From the NCBI GenBank assembly GCA_905221605.1, contig CAJNDS010002422.1, positions 121,376 through 185,375 of the forward strand: a DNA stretch of 64,000 nt. The letters are read 5' to 3'. Positions 1-11,400 of this stretch are shown piece after piece. The notes under the pieces were generated by a model. That model had not been told where the DNA came from, ran no database searches, and saw only the letters and a list, made by a program, of their open reading frames with translations. This DNA comes from Symbiodinium natans (lineage: Eukaryota > Sar > Dinophyceae > Suessiales > Symbiodiniaceae). Each line of letters starts with the position of its first letter. Positions within the stretch are counted from its first letter, which is position 1. The translations under genes were made by a program, and so were the position numbers.

Positions 1-474
1 AGGGTTTAGGGTTTAGGGTTTAGGGTTTAGGGTTTAGGGTTTGGGGTTTAGGGTTTAGGGTTTAGGGTTTAGGGTTTGGGGTTTGGGGTTTGGGGTTTGG
101 GGTTTGGGGTTTAGGGTTTAGGGTTTCGTGTTTCGGGTTTAGGGTTTAGGGCTTAGGGTTTAGGGTTTAGGGTTTGGGGTTTGGGGTTTGGGGTTTCGGG
201 TTTCGGGCTCGGGGTTGGGGAATGGGGTTTCGGGTTTGGGTTTGGGGTTTGGGGTTTAGGGCTTAGGGTCGTTTCGGGTTTCGGGTGCGGGGTAGGGGTT
301 TGGGGTGTCGGGTTTAGGGCTGAGGGTTTAGGGTTCCTACCCTGGAAGCCTAAAACCCTACAACCGCAAAGCATTAGACCCTACAACCCCCAAAACGCTG
401 CCCGAAAACTCTATCACCCTCAACCTAAAACCCCAGCACCTTCAAACCCTGAGGCGCCAGTCAGCTTCTCCGGC
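1..474. repeat. Degenerate TTTAGGG / TTTGGGG array
   Basis: The window opens in the G-rich strand with TTTAGGG and TTTGGGG units plus TTTCGGG variants to about 335, then degenerate CCCTAAA-like text to 430. At a left chromosome end the top strand would be C-rich, so this is an internal array. No gene is visible up to the exon-like island at 475. Confidence 0.9.
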
Positions 475-2954
475 CTTCTTCTCCTCCTTCTTCTCGGCGG
501 CCTGCGGGTTTCCAAGCTTTAAGCCCTAAACCCTAAACCCTAAACTTTAAGGGCGTTAGGGCTTCGGGGTTTCGAGTTTTAGGGCTCAGGGGTTCAGCGT
601 TGGGGTTTAGGGTTGCGAAGGGGCTGTAGAGGTTCAGGGCGGTTGTAAGCTTTTGGGTTTGGGGTTTGTTTTGGGGGGGGGGGGTTAAGGGGCTTGGGCT
701 CAACCTGCAAACCCCCAAACCCCCAAACACTCAACACCCTAGACCCCAAACCCCCTAACCCCAAACTCCCTGAGCCTGAAAAGCCCAAACCCCAACAAAC
801 CCCCGCCGAACCCCCGAACCCCCAAACCCCGAAGCCCTGCAACCCCTAAAATACCCTCAACCCTAAACCCCAAACCCCGAACCCCGAACCCCCCCAAGCC
901 CAAAAAAGCGCTTATCCCTAAACCCCAAACCCCAAACCGCTAAGCCCCGAACCCCACCCCGACCCCGAAACCCAAAATAAACCGTAAACCCTAAATCCTA
1001 AACCCCAACCCCCTTAAGCCCAGCTAAGCCAGAGACCCTCAAGCCTAAACCCCTAACCCCGAAACCCTAGAAAAAATCGCAAACCCCAATCCCCGAACCC
1101 CAAACCCCCAAACCCCCAAACCTTCCCCTAACCCGAAACCCTAGACCCTAAATCCTACACCCGAAAACCCTAAACCCCAAACCCTAGACCCTAACCCTAA
1201 GCCCTAAATCGCCAAACCCGCAAAAACCCAAACCCGAAACCCCAAGCCCCAAGCCCCAAACCCTACACCCTTTTAAACCCTTAACACACCACCCCCCCCC
1301 CCCCCCCCCCCTAACACCCCAAACCTTGAACCCTAAACCCCAAACCCAAACCCCAAACCCCAAACCCTAAACCCGAAACCCTAAACCCTAAACCCCAAAC
1401 CCTAAACCCTAAACCCCAAACCCTAAACCCTAAACCCTAAACCCTGAACACCCTGAATCTCCTGAGGGCCCCTGCCTCGCCCTTGGCATCGCCTTTGGCC
1501 TCGCCCCTGGCCTCCTCAGCTTTGGCCGCTTCCTGCGTTTCGAGCTTAGGGTTTAGGGTTTCGGGTTTAGGGTTTAGGGTTTAGGGTTTAGGGTTTAGGG
1601 TTTAGGGGTTAGGGGTTAGGGGTTAGGGGTTAGGGGTTGAGGGTTTGGGGTTTAGGGTTTAGGGTTTGGGATTTGGGGTTTAGGGTCCAGGGTTTGGGGG
1701 TTGGGGTTTGGGGTTTGAGGTTTGGAGGGGAGGTTTAGAGGGTTTAGGGGAGGCTCTGGTTTGGGGTTTAAGGTGTTGAGGGTTTAGATGGATTTAGGGC
1801 TAGGTGGGGTTTAGGGTTCAGGCTTTGGGGTGTGACAGGGCTTTATGGGCTTTAGAGGGCAGTTTAGGGTTCGGGGTGTTGTGATTCAGGGGTTTCGGGC
1901 TTACAGGGGTGCGAGGGTTGCAGGCTCTTGGGGCGCCAGAAGCGTCTATCAGAGGAGAAGGGTTGAGCACGAGCGCGAGGGTAGTACCTTCGGAAGGAAC
2001 CTGACCTAGGGATTTGAGGGTTTAAGGGGAGGGTTTAAGGGTTTCAGGGTTTAAGGTTTAAGGGTTTTAGGGTTGTGGGGTTGTAGGGTTTAGGGCTTTC
2101 TGGGTTGGAGACTTTGCGGTTTAGGGTTTAGCGGTCCCAACCATCACCCCCAAGAACGGCGGCCCAACCCAAAGCATCCGACAGCGCCCCCCGAGCCCAA
2201 AAGTGCCTTGGGAGCAGCCTTGTCGCCTGCAGGCGGGGCCTGCTGATCATCCACCTGAGTGAAGACCCCCAAAACCCTAAACCCTAAACCCTAAACCCTA
2301 AACCCTTTAGGATGTGCGGGTTTAGGGCTTAGGGGGTTTGATCTGCCTTTTGGGCCCCGCTTCAGCACGTCGCCTTGCTTCTTTTCTTGTGCGAATCCAA
2401 AAGCTTTTGCCTTGTTTGTAGGGGGGTGAGCGGAGAGTCCGAAAAGTTAAACTTCCAAGATGCAAAGATCTCGCAGCTGGTTTCGAACCTTGTTTGAAAA
2501 GGGTCCCCAAAAAAGCCCCTGAAGCCTTGGCGCCCGCACCCTGTAGGCCCGGAAGCCCTCCCGTAATAATAGCACCCCTCCTAACATTCAAGATCTCCAT
2601 TGTGACACATTATCACATAGTTTCAAGAGGAGGGAGGGGATAGCAATATTAGGAGGAGCACCACCACAAACGTCATTATCGCCATCGTATCAGCCTTAAC
2701 GAAAATAATGATGGTCACGAACCACTAAAAACTCGCATGGCAAATAAAGATTGCACTTAACATTGTGCAGTCACCACATTAGTTTACCCGACACACACTC
2801 TCTCGCTCTCTGCTCTCTCTTCTCTTTCTTGTCTCTATTCTCTCTCCTCTCCATTCTCTCTCTCTCTCTCTCTTCTCTCTCTTCTCTCTCTTCTCTCTCT
2901 TCTCTCTCTTCTCTCTCTCCTCTCTCTCCTCTCTCTTCTCTCTCTTCCCTCTAT

Positions 2955-2986
<32 letters not shown>

Positions 2987-3111
2987 TCTCTCTCTTCTCT
3001 CTCTCCTCTCTCTCCTCTCTCTGCTCTCTCTCCTCTCTCTTCTCTCTCTTCTCTCTCTTCTCTCTCTTCTCTCTCTTCTCTCTCTTCTCTCGCTTCTCTC
3101 TCTTCTTTCTG

Positions 3112-3156
<45 letters not shown>

Positions 3157-5335
3157 TGCGTTATCGCTGTCTTGCTTTTTCGCTTTCTTGCTTTATTGCT
3201 TTCTTGTTTCGCTTTTGTTATGTCTATCGTTCTTTCTTTCTGTCTTTATGTCTTTGTTTTCTTATTTCTTTATTGCTTTATTTCTTTATTTCTTTATTTC
3301 ACTATTTCTTTATTTCTTTATTTCTTTATTTCTTTATTTCTGTATTTCTGTATTTCTTTATTTCTTTATTTCTTTATTTCTCTATTTCTTTATTTCTTTA
3401 TTTCTTTATTTCGCTATTTCTTTATTCCTGTATTTCTTGGTGTTTTGTTTTTTCCTTTTTCTGTTTTTCTTTATTTCTTTATTTATTTATTTCTTTATTT
3501 CTTTATTTCGTTATTTCCTTATTTCTTTATTGCTTTATTTCTTTATTTCTTTATTTCTTTATTTCTTTATTTCTTTATTTCTTTATTTCTTTATTTCTTT
3601 ATTTCTTTATTTCTTTTTTTCTTTATTTCTTTGTTTCTTTATTTCTGTATTTCTTTATTTCTTTGTTTCGTTGTTTCTGTATTTCTTGATCTCTTTATTT
3701 CTTTATTTATTTATTTCTTAATTTCCTTATTTCTCTTTATCTCTCTTTCTTTCTCTTTCTTCCTCTTTCTTTCTCTTTCTTTCTCTTTCTTTCTCTGTCT
3801 TTCTCTTTTTTTCTCTTTCTTTCTCTTTCTTTCTCTTTCTTTCTCTTTCTTTCTCTGTCTTTCTCTTTCTTTCTCTTTCTTTCTCCTTATTTTCTTTCTT
3901 GGGGCTTGAGGGGGACGCCCACCCCCCCCGTGCAGTCGCGCCCCCCCCCCCCCCCATTTGGATCTCAATAAACCCATTGACATCTACATGGATGCTATTC
4001 AGAAGGCGCCGGAGGGCTGGAAAATCAAAAAAGGGAACCCTTGTTGGGACAAACGGGGCTTTAAAGGCTTCCAAGGAATTGAAAAAAATCTGCTAAAAAA
4101 AACGAAAATGCATATATACATATATATATATATATATGTCTATATATATATATGTATTGTTGTCATAAATAGAAAGTGAAAAGCCTTCCATGGCCCGCCT
4201 CCATCATCTCGCTTCCCAGGTCGCTCTGCGCAGCCACAGATTCGGTAGCTGCGGAGCCGACCACCGTGGTGCCTGCTCGGGTCGAGCTTAGGCCTTTAGA
4301 GGGCTTTTGAGGGTTTAGGGTTTAGGGTTTAGGGTTTAGGGTTTAGGGTTTAGGGTTTAGGGCTTGAGGGCTGCTTTAAGTGCGCCTAAACGTGGGATCA
4401 CATTGCTGGCACTGCACTGGGGTTTCTTACTCTAGGACTTAGCTTGGGGCTTTGGCGGTCGCAGGGATCAGGGGTGCAAGCCCGCCTGGCGTCGCGGCAA
4501 CGGAGACCTGAGCGCAGGTACTCTTCTGGGTGTCTAGTTTAGGGGCCCGCCCCGTGCCCCAAAGCTTAAAAACACCAAGCCCTACTGTATGATGAAAAAG
4601 GGTCATACAGTAGGGCTACTTTTCCCACAATTCAATCGCGGCAGCTCACACGGAAGGTGCTTTAAAAAGACATCATGTAGGCTTGTCTATTCCTGGTATC
4701 CCCGGAAGGACTCACAACATATACAGCTCGCCAATATTTACACGGACCCATACATACACTCGCCAACAACAGTCACGTAACCCTGAAAAGCAAACATCAC
4801 CCAACCCTGGCAGCCTTCTCCTACCCCACCTTCTGGCTAGGACTTCGGATTAGTTTCAAACATCTGGACAAAGGCGGAGCCTGTAATTGGAGAACATAGT
4901 TCCAAGCATAACCATGTGAAGCTCGGAAGCTTAACTCAACTTGCACGTTCTTTCTAAGGTCGCTAGACATCTACTTGAGCTTTACCTCCGCAACCCTGAG
5001 GCAGGCTACCCCCCTAAACCCTAAACCCTAAACCCTAAACCTTCATCCTCGTCCCTTACAAGCCCGAGCCCCTAGACCCTTAGAGCCCTCACGCCTAAAG
5101 AGCCCCTCATCCCTAAAGCCCTGAACGCCCCAAACCCTAAACCCCCGATTTTACACCCCAGAGCCCTAAACCCTAAACCCTAAACCCTAAACCCCAAACC
5201 CTAAACCCTAAACCCGAAACCCTAAACCCTAAACCCCAGAGCCCAAAAAACTCCAACCGACCAAGGGGCGATGTCCGCCCCGCGGAAAGAGGAGGCCGCC
5301 CCTTCCGCCACGGAGCCGCCGATGGAGGCCTGCCG
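475..5335 (-). CDS. Probable Rpn2 C-terminal linker exons (Ala/Lys/Glu-rich)
   Basis: Coding-like islands on the same strand: 2207-2254 ([16 protein letters not shown]), 1476-1532 ([19 protein letters not shown]) and 475-501 (AAEKKEEKK). Weaker ones lie at about 4190-4270 ([19 protein letters not shown]) and 5263-5333 (frame uncertain, also open on the plus strand). Each has an AG acceptor and most end AG followed by GC. Composition fits an extended KEKE linker of Rpn2, longer than usual, but low complexity means homology cannot prove it. Alternatively they could belong to a different downstream gene. Confidence 0.45.
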
Positions 5336-5382
5336 AGGGTTTAGGGTTTAGGGTTTAGGGTTTAGGGTTTAGGGTTTAGGGT

Positions 5383-5477
<95 letters not shown>

Positions 5478-8400
5478 GGTTTAGGGTTTAGGGTTTAGGG
5501 GTGCTAGGTTTGCAGGTTGTAGGTTGGGGCTCAAGGTGTTGGTGGCTTGAAACAGCTCTTTTCGGGTGCAAGGTTCAGGATTCAGGGTTCAGGGTTTGGG
5601 GTTTAGGGCTTAAGGTCAGAAGGTTCGGAACCCTTACACACTCGTGTTGACCCACCAAGAGACAAACTGCCGGAGCGATTGCTCCAACGTGAGCCGGTCA
5701 AAGCTGGGGCACATGAATGAAGAGCGAACCCTGAGCCTGAAACCCTGAGACCACAAAGCCTAGAACGTGGACCCTAAACCCTAGCCCTTAATCAGACCCC
5801 CTGAACCCTGAACCTTAAGCCTTGAACCCAAGAAACCCAATGCTGAAACTTCCAGAAGCGATCCACTCGCACTTCATGAATCCCTGGCCTTGTCGTCCAT
5901 GTCGACATCTGCATTGGAAGGAGCCTGGCAGTACACCAAAACGCGTACGAGGCTTAGGGTCAGGGATGGATTGGAGGGCCACCCACAAAGCCTAAACCGG
6001 GGAGCAAAGGCGGGCATCGCTGTACGGACAGGAGGGCTTCAGGAACAACCCAACTGTCCGAGTTTCAGCTACGATGCAGGGAAGGGTTTAGGGTTTAGGG
6101 CTTAGGGTTTAGGGTTTAGGGTTTAGGGTTTAGGGTTTAGGGTTTAGGGTTTAGGGTTTAGGGTTTAGGGTTTAGGGTTTAGGGCTTAGGGTTCATGGGG
6201 GGGATACCATGGGGGGGGGGGAGGTTCAGGGGTCTGAGGCGCCGCCTTCTTGAGCTCGTTCGCCTCCTTCTCCTCACAGCCGGGGCTCAAATCCGAAATC
6301 CCAGCACACAGCCCAGTCCCCTCAACCTCTTCGAAGTGGCCAGAGGCCTGTTTTGCGAGTTGCAAGGTTGCGTCCCGCAAGTGGTAGGTTGAGGGACAAC
6401 TCTGCAAGTAAGGGACTGCACTAGGTCAGGCCTCTTTACACCAGTGGTCTCGGGACCAGAACAGTGGGTTTAGGGTTCAGGGTTTAGGGTTTAGGGTTTA
6501 GGGTTTAGGGTTTAGGGTTTAGGGTTTAGGGTTTAGGGTTTAGGGTTTAGGGTTTAGGGTTTAAAAAGGCTTGCTGCAAGAAGCGCAGCCCATGCTAGGG
6601 ACTCGGGTCTGCGAAGCCAAAAAAGAACCATAGACAAAACCAAGAAGCGTGCTACAGAGGCCCTGTAGGGCCGTCCTTCAAACCCTAAACCCTAAACCCT
6701 AAACCCTAAACCCTAAACCCTAAACCCCCAAAACAACCCACAAGGCAAGGTTCCCTTTGTTGATAAGGACTCCCCTCCTTCAGGGACTCTTATCCCCATT
6801 CATCCAGACCTTTAAAGAAGACTTTCAGAACAACCCCCGGCCGTATGACCCCCCATGTGGGTAGTTTTGGGAAAATTAGGGTCCCTTTGGAGGGTGCTTG
6901 TAGAGTGCCGTACTACATATAGAGCCCGAAAAAGGGTTCCCTAAACCCTAAACCCTAAAGACTAAACCCTAAACCCTAAACCCTAGACCCTAAACCCTGA
7001 ACCCTACTGGAAGGCGGCTCCTTCTTCTCTTTGAGCTGCTTGGCTTTGGCCGCCGTGGAGAGAACCTTTGCTTCGGGATTTCTGAGATCACGACGCTGTT
7101 CTGGGCACCACGTCTCCGATATGGGGGGTTTCCGAAATTAGGGGTACCTTATCCCTAAACCCTAAACCCTAAACCCTAACCCCTAACCCCTAACCCCTAA
7201 ACCCTAAACCCTAAACCTTAAACCCTAAACCCTAAACCCTAAACCCAAAGGGAATCCTCCACAAGGCGCTGGCATGAACGAGATCCTCTCAAACCCTAAG
7301 TTCCTGTAAACCTCAAAGCCCTGAAACCTGAACTCAAAACCAACCCTACACCCTCAAAATCCACAACCCCGAAACGCCCCAAAGCTACCCTAAACCCCTA
7401 AAAACACACCTGAACTCAAAACAACCAAGCCCGAAGCCCTTAAAAATCCTCAACCCCGAAACGCCCCAAAGCTGCAGGAGCTTCTAAGATCTCAAGAGCC
7501 CTAAACCCTAAACCCTAAACCCTAAACCCTAAACCCTAAACCCTGAACCCTAAACCCTAAACCCTGAACCCAAGCCCCAAGAGCCAGGTCCAGAGACTCT
7601 GAGCGCCGCACCGCGGTGGCTGCCTTCGCCGTCTCCTCCTTCTTGGGAGGCTGCAGGGGCTCTGGGTACCTGCCGGATTGTGGGTTTAGGGTTTAGGGTT
7701 TGGGGTTTGGGGTTTAGGGTTTGGGGTTTAGGGTTTAGGGTTTAGGGGTTTAGGGTTTAGGGTTTAGGGTTTAGGGTTTAGGGTTTAGGGTTTAGGGTTT
7801 AGGGTTTAGGGTTTAGGGTTTAGGGTTTAGGGTTTAGGGTTTAGGGTTTAGGGTTTAGGGTTTGCGGCTTAAGGCTTAGAGTTGAAGATCTGTTGTGTTC
7901 AGGGGCGCGGCTCCAAGAGACAGCTCGCTTCAGCACCGCAAACAAGACCAGGAGGCTGCTAAATCCTTAAACCCTTAGGCCCTGACCCCCTGAAACCCTT
8001 AAACCCTGAACCCTTAAGCCTTCAACCCTTCGACCCTTCGACCCTTCGACCCTTCAACCCTTGAACCCTAAACCCTAAACCCTAAACCCTAAACCCTAAA
8101 CCCTAAACCCTAAACCCTAAACCCTAAGACCCGGGCCGCGCCCAAGGCTCCTCGAAGCTGCCATTAAGTACCCCCCACATGGGACCCCATAATACACCCC
8201 CCCAAGTAGTAGGATTCCCTTATGTTTAGGACCCCAATAGGTACCTCCCCAATTTCGCAGGAAACCTTGACATGAGGGTTTAGGGTTTAGGGTTTAGGGT
8301 TTAGGGTTTAGGGTTTAGGGTTTAGGGTTTAGGGTTTAGGGTTTAGGGTTTAGGGGGGGTTTTGGGGTTTGAGGTTTGAGGGTTTGAAGGTTTAAGGGTT

Positions 8401-11400
8401 TGAGGGTTTAAGAGGCTAAGGGCTTAAGGGCTTCAGGGCTTGGAGGGTTTGAGGGTTTAAGGGTTAAGGGTTTCCGGGTTTAAGGCCGATGAGAAAAGCT
8501 GGAACATCCCAAGGTTTAGGGTTTGCGAACTTAGGGTTTGGGGTGGTTGCATGCATGGAACTGATGGATCTACTTAACTCTTCTTGGGGCCGCTTTGAGA
8601 ATAGACCACGAATCTATGAGAAAGGCTGGGATCTCAAACGACACCCAACTCGGAGCCTAAACTCTAAACCCCGCACCCTGAAACCCCAAACCCTCAACCC
8701 CTAAACCCTAAACATTTAGAATTTGCAGGACTTCTCAAGGACTGGAAAACAGGGCCGGGGCACGCAAACAGCGACGGCCTCGCTCCACTCTTAACCTCGG
8801 GCACACAACGGTTTTGGGCTTAGGGTTAGGGTTCAGGCAACGAAACCCCAATCCCTAAACCCTAAACCCTAAACCCGAAAAGCCCGAAAAGCCCGAAGCT
8901 TCCGAGATTTTGGGGTTTCAGGAGAGGCTCAGAGGCTGAGGCAGGGCACTTCGGCGCAAACATGGACCCTCAACTGGCTGGGTCTTAGTAGGGAAGGAGG
9001 GAATGTACCCTATACACTCCCTTAAAGGGTATATTTTCGGGCCCTAGTTCCCTCAATCCTTGCTAAGAACCAGGGGGTTAAGAGCCCCCCCCAGCAACGA
9101 ATCGCCCTTTGGGCTCAGCTTGCGGCGGAGAAGTTCTTGGGAATCTTCAGCTTGTCCGTAATGCCTTGCCGGAACTCTCTGGAGACATTCGGGGTCTACC
9201 TTCTGGCTCTAAACCCCGAATCCAGAACCCTGAAACCCTAAAACCCTACACCCCTGTCAAGACTTGAAGCCTGACGCCCTCAAAGAACCCGAAGACATAA
9301 AACCCCAAAACCCCAAACCCTGAAGGGACTCATATGGGGCACCTCGCCCTACACCCTCAGCCCTAAAACCCAAAACGCCCCAAACACCCTAAACACCCTA
9401 AACCCTAAAACAACCTAAATCCCAAACACCCTAAACCCTAAATCCTCTATGGCAGGGCTTTTGGGGGGTGGTTTAACCGGCGGGCGCCAGTTCGGAGTTT
9501 CGGGTTCAGGGTTTCGGGTTTGGGTTTGGTGGGCCTGGGTTAGGTCCTACTACTGCCCCAAGACCGTGATACCTGAACACATAAGCACCGATCCCTGAAA
9601 GGCATTCAGCTGTGAGTGGGTGGACCCGAAAACCTCCGTTCTCGAACCCGCGGGGTTTATAGCGATTTAGGGAGGGTTTAGGGTTCCGGGGGTGAGGCTT
9701 TGTCGTTTAATAGGGCCCGAATGACCCAAACCCCAAAGGTGTTAGGAGAACCAAACCTTCCGAGCCCGGCGCCAATCAGGGCGGTTGGCGTCAGAGTCAG
9801 CGAGAACATGTGGATCAAGGGAAACCTTGCGGGCGGACCACTGCCCCCGACAACCCACAACACCCTAAAACCGTATTCCCCGCAGCTTGGAGGGAATTGG
9901 GGACGAGGGGGGGTCCGAAGGATGATGCGCCGAGCTGGGTTTACTTCGAACTACCAGGAGCATGCTGTTCTATCACTTCCGATGCCTACATGACTGAAAC
10001 CCCAAGCCGACACAGTATGCTCCTACGACCAGGTACCGGTCCCTAAACCCTAAACCCTAAACCCTAAACCCTAAACCCTAAACCCTAAACCCTAAACACC
10101 GGTACAGCAGTACTCTAGAAGTCCGAGGTCTGGGCCAGTACCACATCTGGGTGAAAAGGCAAAAGCCGATGGCCGCACCGCGGCGCAGGACCTGCGCCGT
10201 TCTTGGGGGGGGCGGGGCTGTAATGCTTTGAAGGGTTTACAACAACACCCCCAAACCTACAATGAACTTATGTCAAAAAGCAAGAATATGCATAGGAACC
10301 GAATAAAAACCAAGCAACAACCCTACAAATCCCAAACCAACTCTTCGGGGCCCTGGCTCCCGACTTCGAGAAGAGCGAGGCGCAGGAGTTCCGGCCCCCG
10401 GCCTCCGGGGGAAAAAATATTCCGCGGACGCTGGGAGCGGTCTTTCGGGGGTCTTTCGAGGGGCGTTTAGGGACATTTAAGGGCTTCTAAAGGGTTTTGT
10501 AAGGGTTCTTTGGGGGTCTTTTGAGGGTTCTTTAGGAGGCGTCTTTCGAAGGGCTTTGAAGGGCTTTGAAGAAGGTTCTGTCAGGGTTGTTTTGGGTTCT
10601 TTCGGGGGGTCTTCAGAGGGCTTTTAGGGGTTTTGCGGGTTTTTTGAGGGTTCTTCAGGGGGTCTTCAGGGGTCTTTCGAGGGGCTTTTAGGGACTTTTC
10701 ACGGTTTTTGTCCGGGATTGTTAAGGGCGTTCAAGGCTTTAGGGGATTTAGGGAGGCATGGTCTGAGGTGGGGATGGATTTCAGGGTTTGGGGGTCTGAG
10801 GTTTATCAGTGTTTGAGAGCGTTTAGGGATGTGGTTCCGGATCTGCTGCACTTTCACTGCGGCCGGGATTAGGGACCCTTAATCGTATTCCCCTATATAA
10901 CCCCTATATAGTCCCTTATATACCTAGACCTAAATCGCCCCCGAAGAACCCCTTGAGGGACTAAGAAGCGAGAGCGTGCGACCCTCACACATCGAGTCTG
11001 CGGCGTCCATGATGCCATGAGCCAGGATGGCACCGAAGCGAGTCATGACCTGGGCATGCGACCAGCGGGTCCCCTTTACGGAATACGGCGCCCTTCAACC
11101 CGAAACCCCAAACCCTGAACCCTGAACCCTAAACCCCAAACCCTAAACCCTAAACCCTAAACCCTAACCCTAAACCCTAAACCCTAAACCCCAAACCCTA
11201 ACCCTAAACCCCAAACCCTAACCCTGAACCCTAAACCCTAAACCCTTAACCTTAAACCCCTAGACCCTGCGCTCCCGGGCATCCTCGTGCTTGTCGCCGA
11301 TGACTTTTTGGAGCTTCTCACGGAACTCCTGAGCTCAGCCAGCAAGCACTCAAAATATGGTAGTAATATACTAATCATCATGATATAATGAACATATAGC

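Noticed and set aside
1-180. Chromosome-end telomere
   Set aside because: Polarity is G-rich on the top strand at the left end, opposite to a terminal telomere, and identical arrays occur throughout the window.
2751-4074. Long Leu/Ser-, Phe/Ile- and Lys/Arg/Glu-rich open frames on both strands
   Set aside because: They are translations of CT, TTTCTTTA and CTTTCT microsatellites.
8949-8970. SMFAPK island as the Rpn2 KPSxFAYP exon
   Set aside because: It resembles the motif, but the island at 8764-8778 gives PSLFA in the right phase to join YPEP at 7669 and fits better.
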